Positions 37,310-50,162 of a stretch of 64,000 nucleotides of DNA are shown here, one piece after another (the first letter of the stretch is position 1; each line of letters begins with the position of its first letter). The notes under the pieces were generated by a model that did no database searches, had not been told where the DNA came from, and was given only the letters and a program-made list of their open reading frames with translations. The position numbers were made by a program, and so were the translations under genes. This DNA is from Uranotaenia lowii (lineage: Eukaryota; Arthropoda; Insecta; Diptera; Culicidae): contig NC_073692.1 of assembly GCF_029784155.1 (NCBI RefSeq), positions 427,843,324 through 427,907,323 of the forward strand, read 5' to 3'.

Positions 37310-38985
37310 CGCCTGACCAACACTTTGTGCTCAAGACAATCGGACTTGGACAATCGGACGTCATAATGATAATCCGCTTCCGAAAATAATTACAATCAAT
37401 CGATAACCTTTGCGTGTAGAACTAACCAAAACACCTTAAAAAGCTAACGCTAACCACGTTGTTATCTGGAAGAGGGAACAAACGTTCGCAGGCTACCCAA
37501 GTTCCAGCTCCAGCCAAAAGGTAATCAGCTATCCTTGGCGGCTGCAAATAACTAAACACATTTTCAATGCCACCCACCGGCCTTCGGAGGTGTCATTGAT
37601 ACCAGCACGAGAATTGACAAAATCGGTTTTTGATAAGCGGCCGAACAGCAGGGAGCAATAATATCTGCCAACCTTGGCCAGGTACAAATATACATATGTA
37701 TGTACGAGTACGGTTTTTCGTTGTACACAAAGCGAGATTGATGATGTAAAAATGTTGCCTCCAAATTTGCACGGTGTCGGGAAAAACGACGCAAAATATG
37801 AAATCGGACTTGGGCAGATAAGATATTGGACAAACCACTACACCGACATTTTCGTTAGCAAAGTGCTATGTAATTTTCCTTCTAGATTTGCTCCGCAATT
37901 GAACGCCACTGAAATGTCCCGTAGTAATCTAGCGCTCCGGTTCGAAGGACCACTTGCGCTCGTACTAGAGTAGAGGTACAGAGTGAGCGGTTTATTGGCA
38001 AGAAGGCAAGAGCAATAAACGCTAAAAGGTCGGTCGCAAAAGAGCTTGGCGTTCAAAAGCTCCCACGTGGTGGTGAGTGAGCTAGTTCTACTCACCAAAT
38101 ATAGGAGGCTGACACTTAGTAGGCGATTCGAAAAACAAAAAAAAACGAAAACGATGAAACGTTTGGCAGAAAACAAAAACAACCAAAAACTTGCAAAGCA
38201 CACTGGGATCAATTGCTGTGACGCCACCTCACTTAGGGGAGATCACACATACATAACCTGAATCGATTTACTTCCGTGATTTGATTTGTTTTTTTTTCTT
38301 CTATATTCTTTTGGTCCCGCAACAACTCGTCGTGTGAATGATGAGGAGACTACTACGAATACACGATGATGGTTTGACCGATTTCATGGTCACAAACTTA
38401 CTGTCCGGACGAGTACTGTAGAGCAAAAGTCAACAAGAGTCCATTCCCATTGCCTCCGGTTTTTTTTTATTCATTCGCCATTTGATGCTGCTGCTGTCTC
38501 GAAGATGATTCTATCTATTTGGCGCGACTTAGTCAACTGGCTCTGGCTGATGATGGCGACGGGTTCGCTAATCGCACTTGAACCAATCGCCACCATCTAC
38601 GAGAAGTCAACCATTTATCAACGATCAGGATAAAAGTATAGCACACGGTCAGGGAACGAAGAAAAAACAACCAAATTCGCGCATTCGCGATTCCGAACCA
38701 AATCACACCGCAGCAAAGTATGGTCATGGTCGTTCAAATTAGATTCTTCTTACTGAGAAGGCAGGCGCGCTGAGAGTTAGTTCCCGATTGTGACGGATGA
38801 TGATGGGGCAGAGAGATGTGTTTGTTGACAACGTAGCAGGCTGATGTCATTTGATATGAATTGCCAACGGAAACAACACCTATCTCACGCGTGCATAGAT
38901 ACCGCGTCGTGTGATTTATCCTATCAGCTGAATGCGGTGCAATTCAAGGACGCTTCCGTGTTCTTGAATGAATTAAAATCAACTT
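37310..38985. other. GC-richer unique island
   Basis: Non-repetitive. Overlapping frames on both strands (up to 129 codons at 37838-38227) lack recognisable domains. A good minus-strand donor, TTTG|GTGAGT near 38083-38090, and GGACA|GTAAGT near 38395 could belong to 5' exons of an upstream E75 isoform, but no coding evidence supports this. Confidence 0.35.
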
Positions 38986-38989
38986 AACG

Positions 38990-40150
38990 AATTTTTATTA
39001 AATTTTTTTTTCTGTTTAGACATTTTCAAAATTTTCAAGACATCCTTGACGAGTTTGAAATTGGTGACATTTTCGACATTTTACTTCTTTAATTTTCTTA
39101 TCATTTTTTTTTAATTTTAACAGATTTTAGATACGATTTTTACACTTCAAACATTTTTTGAACATTTTGGAACCATTTTGGCCTTTACTTAAACAAATTA
39201 GTTTTGTCAGTTGTTACAATTTTACAATACCATTTATCAATATTGACTGTTTTGGCAGTTTAGAAAATTTTGACAATTTTTAAATATTTTAAACTTTTGA
39301 CAATTTGTCAATTTAGCCAATTTCGACAATTTAATTAATATTGATAATTTTTTTAGTTCTGAAAAATTCGGCATCGAGCATATCGTTCGATCATGTGAGG
39401 CCGCTAGAGTAAACTTAATGGACTGTTTTCGGGTTCGAAGAAAACCACCCTGCCCCCCAGTAAGAGCTAGCTGCGGGAGACAGTGATTACATGAACAAAA
39501 TATACCTTTTCCTAAAAGCTAATGATCTTCGCCTGTAATTCTTTTCATTTTAATATTTCCCTATCTACATATTTCCTGTTCTCTTCAAAAAGTGACGATT
39601 TTTTTACAATTTGAACGTTTTCCATCTTTGTTTATTACTAGGATATTTTGATTATTTTAATAATTTTGTCAATTTGGAAAAATTTTCAAAATTTTAACAA
39701 ATTTGACGAATTGTCAAATGATAATTTAAACAATTTTTTTTTATTTATATATATTTTAGCTAATTTGGACAATTTAGTTGATCTTCGATAATTTTGAAGT
39801 TTTTGGCAATAGTATTTCTAACAATTTTGACAAGAGTAAAAATTTGACTTGACTTTTTTTAAATAATTTCTTATTTTTAACATTTTTAATGTCTCAAATG
39901 AAAAAACATTTTCACTATTTTGATATTTTTCTACGTCTGTGAACAATTTTAAGGATATTGGCGTTTTCACAATTTGACAACCAGGACACTTTTTATCATT
40001 TCGATATTTTGGGCATTTTCAAACTATATGTTTGTGAATTTTTGATTTTTTTTGATAATTTTATTATTCTTGAAAAAATTTAAACTGTGAAAATTCTGAA
40101 AATTTTGACTCACTTAATTTTTTTTGAGAATGTTTCATTTTGACATTTTC
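38990..40150. repeat. Degenerate GACAATTTT low-complexity tract
   Basis: Continuous variants of TTTTGACAATTT, TTTGACATTTT and similar words, interrupted by a short unique GC-richer stretch at 39370-39480. No genes. Confidence 0.65.
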
Positions 40151-42140
40151 CATATTTTATGAATTTTTTTTCTAATTTTGACAATTACAACAATCTTAAC
40201 AATTTCAAAAATTTCAATAATTTTTATTAACTTGAGCATTCTATTTTTTTTTTGATAATTTTTATAAATTTTAATGATTTTACAAAATTTGGACTCTATC
40301 AGCAGTTATGAGAATTTCAACAAGTTTTTAAACAATGTAATAATTTTGACAAAATTAACATTTTTGATATTTTTGACATTTTTAACAAATTTTAAACTTT
40401 TCTTGTTTCTGAAACTTTTGTCGTTTTTGACATTTTTTGGCAATTTGAAAATTTGCACAAATTGAACAATTTTGACACTTATAATTTTTTTTTATTTTTA
40501 AATTTTTATTAAATGATTAGCAAAGATCAAATTTGACATTTTAACTTTTTTCCAATCTTTAAAAATTTTTACATATAGGGCGTGTTTGATAATTTTAGTA
40601 ATTTTTCCTATTTTTACAATTTCAACTATGTTAACAATTTCTACATTTTCAATAATTTTTATTATCTTGACCATTTTTTTAAAAACATTTTATGAATTTT
40701 AATTATTTTGCAAAATTTGGACTATATCAGCCCTTTAAAATTTTTTGAATAATTTAATATTTTTTACAATATTTACACTTTCGATATTTTTGACATTTTT
40801 AACATTTTTGAAACTTTCCACGTTTCTGAGGTTTTTTCGTTTTTGACATTTTTGGCTACTTGAAAATTTTTACGAATTGAATAATTTTCACAGTTTTAAA
40901 ACTTTTCAATCCCTCAATGTTTCAAATTATTAGGAAATTGACAATTTTGCAACAAAAAAAAGCAAATTTTGACACTTTTACTAATTTGGTTTTTTTCCAA
41001 TTTTTTAAAATTCTATAATTTAGGGTGTTTTTGATAATTTGTGTAATTTTTCAAATTTTGACAATTACAATAGTCTTAACAGTTTCGACAATTTCGATAA
41101 TTTTGGTTCTTTCTCTATTATTTTTTATAAATTTTATAAATTTTAATTATTTTGTAAAATTTAAACTATGCCGTTATGAAAAGTTTAACAATTTTTTGAA
41201 AAATGTAATATTTTCGACAATATTAACACTTTTGATTTTTGTCATTTTTTACATTGTGGAAACTTTTCACGTTCCCGAAATGTTGTCGTTTTTTGACATT
41301 TTTGGCCATTTTTAAATTTTTACAAATTGAACAATTTTAACAGTTCTAAAAATTTTGAATTCTTCGATTTTTTAAATTATTAGCAAATTGCCAATTGAAC
41401 AACAAGGAAAAAAAGGTCAATTTTAACACTTTTGTTAATTGTGGTATTTTTTTCAGATTTTGAGACATTATAGTATTTTTGGCGTGATAATTTATCCAAT
41501 TTTGACAATTACAACAATCTTAACAATTTCAATAATTTTGATTATCTTGACCATGCTTATTTTTCTAATTTTTTTAATTTTGTTTGCAATATTTGGACTA
41601 CATCAGCTATAGTGCAAATTTCAACAAGTTTTTGAATAATGCAGTATTTTTGACAATATTCATACTTTCGATATTTTTGACATTCGTTAAACTAATCACG
41701 TTTCTGAAATTTTTGTCGTTTTTGACATTTTGGTAATTTGAAAATTTTTACAATTTTTTTAAATTCCAACATTGAGGGCGTTTTTTGATAATTTTACCAA
41801 TTTTGACAACTACAAAAATCTTAACAGTTTAAATAATTTTGATTATCTTGACAATTCCAATTTTTTTTCATTAACTTTTATTATTTTGCAAAAGTTGGAC
41901 TATATCAGCCCTAATGAAGATTTTAACAAGTTTTTGAACAATTTAATATTATATTCATACTTTCGATATTTTTGACATTTTTAACATTTTTGAAACTTTT
42001 CACGTTTCTGAAATTTTTGTCGTTTTTTGACATTTTTGGCTACTTGAAAATTTTTACGAATTGAACAATTTATTTTTCAAAGTATTAGCAAACTGACAAC
42101 TTTGAAACAAAGAAAAAAGGGTAAATTTTGTCACTTTTAT
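40150..42140 (+). repeat. ~430-bp tandem satellite within the low-complexity tract
   Basis: Two markers recur in step. TTGGACTATATCAGC-like at about 40291, 40719, 41164, 41595 and 41897; GTCGTTTTTGACATTTTTGG-like at about 40421, 40838, 41287, 41717 and 42021. Intervals are near 415-450, with the last about 303. Five diverged monomers, the last shortened by an internal deletion. Confidence 0.75.
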
Positions 42141-43310
42141 TAATTTAGCCTTTTTTAGATTTTTCGAAAATTTTGACAATTTTCCACAACAACTTTGAAA
42201 ATATTTAAATTTTTCGCTTTAAAAAAATTCCAAAGTTTTTTTTTTTCGTTTATTTTCAAGGTTTTTCTCATCTTTAAAATTTGACAATTTTGATAATTTT
42301 TGATAATCATTTAAAATTTTGACAATTTTTTCACTATTTTTACAATTATGATATTTTTAACGATTTCGAATCTTTGTACAGTAATGATAATTTCGACAAT
42401 TTTGACAATTCTGACATTTTTAATAGCAATGACAATTGATTGCCAATTTTGCCAATTTTTTTTTTATAAATTTTGATATTCACAACCTTATCAATAATTT
42501 TGTCAATTTTAATAATGTTTTTTTTTTTGTAAATTTATTTTTTGAAACGGCTCATACGACATTAGTCATACCTTGAGGCTTTAAGGAGCCAAACTCGTTT
42601 TGTGTGTTTACAATTGTTTGTGTTGTGTTTAGTTAGATCATCATTTTTTTAAGCGAACAGAAAAAAGATAGGGAAATTTAAAAATAAAAACTATTACAGA
42701 CGAAGATCAATGGCTTTCATTTAGAAAAAGATATAATTCGAACATGTAGTCCAAGTCCGTCGCAGTTTTGAAAATGTTTACAATTGGGGAAATATCCATA
42801 ATTCTCATTTTTTCCTCTTTTATAGGAATTTAAAATTTAACCCATTAAGGTCATCCATAATTCTTTTTTTAACATTTAAAAGAAAGTAATAATAACTTTT
42901 CGATTTTATCGTCCATTTTGACATTTTCACAATTTTAACAAACTTAAAATACTGCCAATTACGGTTTGATAATTTTCTAAATTTATGAATTTTCCCCAGT
43001 TTGACAATTGACAGTCAAACTTGAATATCGAAAGTAACAAATCAAATGCGAAAACTTATCAGTCGCAAAGGCGTGAGTCGAAGGCAGAAAGTCAACATTT
43101 TAAAGTTAAATGTCGAAAATCGTGAATCGACAATGTTACTTAAAGTACATAAAGAGGAAGGTAAATCGACCAGTCGACGATACGATAAGCCTGTAAGTTG
43201 ACAAAACGTCCAGTTAAAAGTTGAAAAGTTGAAGTCGAATATCGAATTTTGTAACGAAAAATTTTAAAGTCGTATGTCGTTATTCGGAAATCGGAAGTCA
43301 ATAATAAGGT
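42140..43310. repeat. Low-complexity continuation and degenerate AAAGTCGAA tract
   Basis: 42140-42530 continues the GACAATTTT words; 42540-42900 is ordinary A/T-rich sequence; 43010-43310 is built of GTCGAAA, AAAGTCGAA and AGTCAAC words. No coding sequence. Confidence 0.55.
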
Positions 43311-45393
43311 AATTTGATGGCAAGCTGTGACAGTGGCAGTGAAAATTCAAATTTTTTAATTCGAAATCCAAAAACCCAATTTGGAAAATAATTAGAATTT
43401 CTAAATTAAAAGATCCGTCGTTGCAAAAAAAGGGAGTCCTTGTCGGGTTGAATTGATTCAATAAATCTTCAAGTTTGTCTGTCGTGTGACGATTCACATA
43501 TTCGCAGCAAAACTTCTGAATGATTATGTCAGTCATAATCAGTCATTCTCGTCTTCAACGGCTGACTTCAATTTCCTGCTTCTGAGCTAACAAAAAAAAA
43601 AACAACAACCCACCATCACGAGTGATTTTTATTACGCAAAAACATTCATATTTAGGTGGAACGTCCACCGTCGTCCTCCGCTTAAGTAACATCAATCCCC
43701 CATAATCACACGCATACAGATTCGGGATATTCATCACCGCGTCGTAAAAAGCAAAGAAACGAAGACAACGAAAAAAACAGGAATGAAGTTCAAAAACAAA
43801 ACCTAGATTTCGATCCACAAACCTGGAAGAAGTGCAAAAGTGTGTTTGATTGCCGTTTTTTTCGCGTTTGTATTGCGCGAATTCATCCCCCCTTTCCGCA
43901 GTGACGGATTTCTTGTTGTTGTTTTGCGTTTCGCGGAAGGAGAGGCACCCGACCACATTTGAGCGAGATTGGACGTCAGAAGAATACCATGAAATAAATT
44001 TTGAAAAAAACAAGGAGAGCAAAAAAAACAACCAAAGCAAGCTGTGTGTGGAGCTCGGCACCTTTTAATAGCAACCAAGAAGTTACCATACCAAAATATG
44101 ATGTTCACCAGGTCCAAGTAGGAGCACGATGCTCGCAAGTTCAAGTGTTCGTCGCTTGCTAAGTTTTGCGGCGATTTTCTGAGCTTACTTACTTAGCGCA
44201 CAACTGCTCCTGGTTCTGGTGTGACGTAGATAATGAGGGTGGCACCGATAATGCTCCAGCTGAGCAACTCAACTGAGTTCAATTTCCCCGAAAGAAAAAC
44301 TGGAAAACGTTCGGTGGAGCTATGATGAGAAAACCCTAAGCTCCAACTCGCCGGTAGTAAAGGCGCAATTCCTGCAAGGCAAAGAACACGCCAAAGAACA
44401 ACTACCTTATTGATACTGACAAACTCGCTTACTTGGATTGGTTCGTTCACTCGCTCGCTCGCTCATTCTTACGCCTGGGCCTGGGTTCGTTGAGTGGCGG
44501 CGGCGGCGAGTCAATGACCGACTAACCTTGAATTTATATAAAGGCAATGGACGGGCGAACGGTTTGGGTTCTTCAGTTGACTTTTGGCTTTCAGGAATGT
44601 TTTTTTCGAACTCGAATCTGAGCAGTTTGGCGTGAGTGTGTGCGTTTCTCGTTAATAGTACCCCGTCATCAAGCTCGTAAGCAAAGCGCGCTTCGCGTAT
44701 ACGCGTAGAGCAGCCAGAAGTATTCAAGCCGATAGGAAAGTGCACACAAAAATGTAAATATAACAAGAACTTTTATTTATAGGTTGGGTTATATCATTAG
44801 AGGGGGGAATGGGTAAGTGGGAGTCAGGAAAAAGCAGCTAGGGAAAACATTCGTTTCCAAGAGTTTTGGAATATCATCCACCTTTATTTTTACTGCGCTG
44901 GCGTTTACCTTATGTACCAATACGTATGGTTTGGCAACAATATTTGCTGGAGGTTTTCAAAAAGAACAAAAGAAAGAAAGTTCAATTAAGACTGTTGAAG
45001 AATGGGAAATTGAAAATGGGTCACTAGAAAATAAGTTTTCGGGGAGAATGAAAATGTTCTGCATGCTCATCGAAACGTGCAATCGTTCATTCAAAATTCT
45101 CGAAAACCAGCGACTGGTAAAAACCAAGCTCAGCAGGCCAAATTTCGGCGATGGGTATGCAGAAATTGTAAACACTTCAGCAGAAAATCGATGATGCGCG
45201 AATGAGTTTATCATGGCTTCATGACCTACTGTTTGAATTTTTAGCTACCAAGTCGTATTCGAGGGGATGATGGTGGTAAGCACGTGATCGGAGAGTTGTT
45301 GATGTTAGCGAGTGGAAATGGGTTATCATAGATTGCCATGATTAGATAGGAATGGCATCTGTCCTTGAGTATTCGGAAGAGAGAGTAATGAAA
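43310..45393. other. GC-richer unique island
   Basis: Non-repetitive and CG-containing; frames up to 168 codons (43555-44061 minus) show no domain and low plausibility. A minus-strand donor CTAA|GTAAGT lies near 44188. GAGTCAATGACCG at 44508-44520 matches 11 of 13 of the ecdysone response element. Candidate promoter or enhancer for an upstream isoform. Confidence 0.35.
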
Positions 45394-45401
45394 GTTTTGA
45401 G

Positions 45402-46568
45402 TAGAGATGTACCGAATAGTGGTATTTGGCGAACGGCCGAATACCGAATATTGACCTTTTCAACTATTCGGCCAAACGAATATTCGGCCGAATATTCGGT
45501 CGAATATTCTGTTTAGTTTTCTATAGAAATACAAAAGCAATAATTTTATTTTTCTTCTATTTCTTACATCTTAATGTCCCTCTTGTTGTAAAGTCGATTA
45601 TTTTCAATCAGATACATTATTCTACATCAGATCTTCTTTAATAGAGGTCGCTTTGATTATCAAAATGTCACCATTAGCTGAAAGGACCTCAGATGATTTG
45701 TCGCTTCTACGACGTTTATCGCCAAAGAGATTGGGTTCCTGTGAAATTTGGGACAAAATATGCTAAAACAGGTGCCAAGCAATTATAAACAACTTATTAG
45801 ATATCGAATTAGATGTATGTCGAATTCCATCAAATGTCTTCCAAAATAGTTTCCAAAAAGAACGGTGATCTTTAACCTTAAGCATACTATGCTTTCTACC
45901 ACACATATCCAAACGGCCGGGTCTGGACGATTTTTTAAACTTGGAAATTACTTGGAATTTAAACTTCTCATTGAATCACAGCAGCAGTGTTTAAATCGTA
46001 TCTAAAGAGTAAACAAAAATTGATGTTTTTTTCTAAAATTTATTCTAGAAATCGTTTTGTAAAGCAAAATCTAGAAATTTTCAAAAAGAAATTTTTAGTT
46101 TTTTGTTTAATTCAGCAAATAATCTGAATAAACCCTAGTAAAATCCGGAAAGTATTTTTAAAAAAAATTTAGCTATCAAGGTCAGATTTGACTTTTCTCG
46201 AATTCTTCAATGGATTAATGGGCAAACCTGGATGCATCGAGAAAGTTTCGAATAACGATAATCAAAATATAAAGCTATCAGCTACACTGAAAAATACACG
46301 GATATATCTAAGTTGATTCACTGAAATCATGAGTTTTTAGTGAGTTTGTAGCTTTCTCAACAATACTTTGCACATTATATAATTTATCCAACATAAGTTG
46401 AAATTTTTTGAAAATTCTGTTATTGCATAAATTTGAAAAAATAAATATTCGGCCTATTCAGCCGAAAACTTAGCTCAACTATTCTGTGAGCCGAATATTC
46501 GGCTTAACGGTTTTTTGGCGGTATTCGGCGCCGAATATTCGGCCAACCGAATATTCGCTACATCTCTA
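45402..46568 (-). mobile_element. hAT-superfamily element, non-autonomous (1167 bp)
   Basis: Ends TAGAGATGTACCGAATA and complement of TAGAGATGTAGCGAATA, fitting the TARNG hAT terminus. A perfect 8-bp target duplication GTTTTGAG flanks it (45394-45401 and 46569-46576). Sub-terminal CCGAATATTCGG palindromes are abundant at both ends. A 40-codon minus-strand frame at about 45642-45764 (ISQEPNLFGDKRRRSDKSSE...) looks protein-like and could be a transposase tail, but no catalytic or dimerisation motif was seen. Confidence 0.92.
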
Positions 46569-46619
46569 GTTTTGAGCTTCATCAAAGTGTCTGTTCATTG
46601 AAAATAAATCTTTTGCAAT

Positions 46620-47050
46620 TTCCTTCACACTATGAACATTCGACTTTTGACTTCTGACTTTGGAATTTCGATCTTGTGATCTACGAATTGGAAATTTCGA
46701 CTTTCGGCCTTCGACTTTCGAAATTCGACTTGATATTTGATTTTCGACTTAAGATTTTAGACTTTATACTTACGACATTTGATTTTTGACTTTCGACTTG
46801 TGGTTTTCGAAATTCGACTTAACTTTATATAATTTTAGACATGGCTTTACTTTTGATTTTCGATATTCGACTTTTGACTTTCAACTTTAGAAATTTGTCA
46901 TCAGTATTTCAATTGAAATTTCAACCTTAGACATTCAGTTTTCGAATTTAGATTGTTTACTTTCAACGTTCAACATTCGACTAAACATTGTTGACGTTCG
47001 ATTTTCGGCTGTTAACATCCGAGTTTAACTATCAACTTTCAAATTTAAGC
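46620..47050. repeat. Degenerate TTCGACTTT tract
   Basis: Built of TTCGACTTT, CGACTTTCG, ATTTCGA variants, complementary in strand to the AAAGTCGAA tract at 43010-43310. A G-run of 14 follows near 47160. Confidence 0.6.
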
Positions 47051-47416
47051 ATTCTGTGAGCCCCCTGAGGAGAAAAAAAATTGAAAGTTTTGCTCTAAAT
47101 AGCTTTCAAAATCAGCAAACTATATTAAATTTTCAAACTTTACGAAATCTGAAACTGGGAGGGGGGGGGGGGTCCCCAAAATATAAATTAATTTAAGATT
47201 TATAATACAGCGTATAGTTAAACATAATTCAAAAAAAAATCTCCACGGGCCCGCTAGACGGTATAACATATATTTTCAGTTAAAGTTTCCTCAAAGGACT
47301 TCATAACTCGCTCCAGAAGCATAAACAAATTTACAAAACTTCCAAAACTTAAAACGTTACATTGGAGATAACAATTTAATACACTTTAAATGAAATCGTA
47401 AAGCAACGTTTCATAC

Positions 47417-49218
47417 TTGGGAAAGTAATTTCTGGTGCAATACCGCTAAAAGTGTTATTTGTTTTTATTCTGACTAAAAAAGGATGATGCTATGCCCTCC
47501 GGACAAACTCCTGAGTAGTTCAGATAATGGTGATGGTAGCCGAGCCTGAGACTCGAGGATGGCGGTTTCTATAACACTCAAAGCTAAGTGGACTATTTAC
47601 TTTAGATATATATTTTAAATTTTATTACAATTCATAAATGTCTTCTATAGGGTTCATTACCTCAACGTTTGGTAGCGCAGCTTGAAATATTTTCATAAAA
47701 AAATTTCAGCTCATCAAATTCCGTAAAAGCTTGCATGGTTTGACATGTTCTGCAATGTGCTCACTTGAAAAATCTCATTTGAAAAAAAAANNNNNNNNNN
47801 NNNNNNNNNNNNNNNNNNNNNNNNNNNNNNNNNNNNNNNNNNNNNNNNNNNNNNNNNNNNNNNNNNNNNNNNNNNNNNNNNNNNNNNNNNNNNNNNNNNN
47901 NNNNNNNNNNNNNNNNNNNNNNNNNNNNNNNNNNNNNNNNNNNNNNNNNNNNNNNNNNNNNNNNNNNNNNNNNNNNNNNNNNNNNNNNNNNNNNNNNNNN
48001 NNNNNNNNNNNNNNNNNNNNNNNNNNNNNNNNNNNNNNNNNNNNNNNNNNNNNNNNNNNNNNNNNNNNNNNNNNNNNNNNNNNNNNNNNNNNNNNNNNNN
48101 NNNNNNNNNNNNNNNNNNNNNNNNNNNNNNNNNNNNNNNNNNNNNNNNNNNNNNNNNNNNNNNNNNNNNNNNNNNNNNNNNNNNNNNNNNNNNNNNNNNN
48201 NNNNNNNNNNNNNNNNNNNNNNNNNNNNNNNNNNNNNNNNNNNNNNNNNNNNNNNNNNNNNNNNNNNNNNNNNNNNNNNNNNNNNNNNNNGATAAAAAAA
48301 TTCCCTGTGTCAGCATTTTGCTTCTACTGAGCTAATTTAGACGATTGACTAGGTACGAAACTACAGAAGAGTCGTGAATTGTCGTATCGTGCTTAAAAAA
48401 ACAGGTAGTAAGAGTATTGAGTATTCCATTGTCAAAAATATCTAATTAAAATTATTATCGATTGGTACAAAACCTTTCAAAAACATATTTACTGTGGAAG
48501 AATTCATTCTAAAATAATTGTTTTCATTTTGCTTTTTGTTGGCTAAGGCCATCCAAAATATTTTTTTTAAAGAGATTTAATGTAAAAGTTGAAACTAAAA
48601 TAAAAGATGCCTGGTTTAAAATAAAAAAAATAAAAATTTAAAGTTGGAAATCTAGACTGAACTGTTAAATTGAGAGTTAATATACGAATCACATATACAG
48701 AAAGTTAATAGGAATGCTATTCTAGGTGATTGCACTAGTCAAAAGTGCCTCCTGATCATATCCTTTCACCCATACTCCCAAAAAGAAGTTTTTTGCTAGG
48801 ATGCAGAGGCGACCTCGGTCCTAAAGCACAATATTATTCTTTCATCCCTTTCTCTCTTTTCCAAACTATCTTTTGACTACTAGGACGTGGCCGGCGCCGT
48901 TATTGATGTTCAAAGAGAGAGCATCAGTTTTGTGCATTGAGAATGAGCTGCTATTCCCAGGCACCATTCTTTTGACCTTTGCAAAAAATTGATGGCCTCG
49001 GTCAATCACGGAGTAGCAACCATTGGCGATGTAGAATTAGTTCTACTGAGCCACACCAGCGATCATGGAGTTCGAAATGTAGTAGTCGTATATTCATATT
49101 TAATTGAGTAAAAAGTTTAAGATTTTAACATTCACAGCTAAGAAATTGTATGAAAAATTTCGGACTCAATGATTTAAGGTGGATGTGAGTAGTCAAACAA
49201 GCTAAGCTAAGCTAAGCT
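47417..49218 (+). mobile_element. Retroelement B with AAGCT-repeat tail, 23-bp direct repeats, contains the gap
   Basis: The 3' ~475 bp (from 48742 to the AAGCTAAGCTAAGCTAAGCT tail) matches retroelement A. A 23-bp perfect direct repeat beginning AATCGTAAAGCAACG flanks the segment (47394-47416 and 49219-49241). Upstream of the shared module I could not align it to element A by eye, and the 500-N gap hides part of the interior. Confidence 0.6.
47791..48290. other. Assembly gap (500 N)
   Basis: Exactly 500 Ns, so probably a fixed-size placeholder. Frames running through it are artefacts. Confidence 0.99.
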
Positions 49219-49241
49219 AATCGTAAAGCAACGTTTCATAC

Positions 49242-50160
49242 CTTAAAACTTTCAACAAAGCAATAAATACTTACAAATTATAATCATTATCTAATTTCAT
49301 CAAAATCGGTTATAATTTATGGCCAGGGGAACGATAACAAACTGCAGGTTAAATAGACCCGAAAAAATTTTAACAGATATTTTGCGAACAGCATGGGAAG
49401 GTTAATATTATTGAATTTTGTTTTATCTTTATCTCGTTTTTTATCAATTTCTTATTTTGAAATTCTGTTCTTATTACATGTGATTTAAAGCATTTTTCTT
49501 AAAAATTTTTAAATTTTTAAATTTCATTGTATAATTTTGAAATTTTAATCATTCCTCCCAACCCAAATTGTGATTCTGCTCTCCTATACGTTAAATCCCA
49601 GACAAAACAAAGCTCTCCTATAGTGAGTTTTGTTTAAAAGACTGATATCAATTTTCATGATTTCGATTTCTATTATAACAAAATTTATACCTACTAGTTT
49701 TGGGATTTTAATAAAGATTTTATTTCTAAAATGCGAATGATTAAGAATTTAAAATGCTGAAATCATTCGATTTTTAAAATGTTTATTCTATTCAATAATT
49801 TGGAGATTGAATTTTTTGTGGTTTAAAAAATTATATTTCTCAAGAGGAATTTTGATTTTCAGTTTCAACTTTTCCTTTTTAACTGATACTTTTACAATAA
49901 ACTAATTAGAATTTCGAGTATACAAACAGCTACAGATTTTTTAATTATTTAAATAAAAAATCTAGCAAATAAAAAACCAGGATGCATTTTTGAATTTTTA
50001 TTAAAATACAATTTCAAATTAAAAATTCAATTTCAAATAATAAAAATTGATTTTGAGACTCCCAAAAATTATGAACTAATATCATGCGTGCTTATTTTCA
50101 AATTTGTTACAATTATTGATCCATGTTAAGTGTGTGATTCTCGAATCTTTCAGTTTAGAA
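49242..50160. other. A/T-rich sequence, nothing recognised
   Basis: Very A/T-rich, no frames of note and no identifiable repeat ends. Confidence 0.45.
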
Positions 50161-50162
50161 TA

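Noticed and set aside
36130..42540. CRISPR-like array
   Set aside because: Repeats are degenerate simple-sequence or long-period satellites without regular unique spacers, in an insect genome.
43555..44144. 168- and 113-codon minus-strand frames
   Set aside because: Unusual residue composition, no domain, overlapping frames on the opposite strand of similar length; best explained by higher GC content.
47714..48330. Two ~200-codon open frames on opposite strands
   Set aside because: They run through the 500-N gap; the translated part is almost entirely unknown residues.
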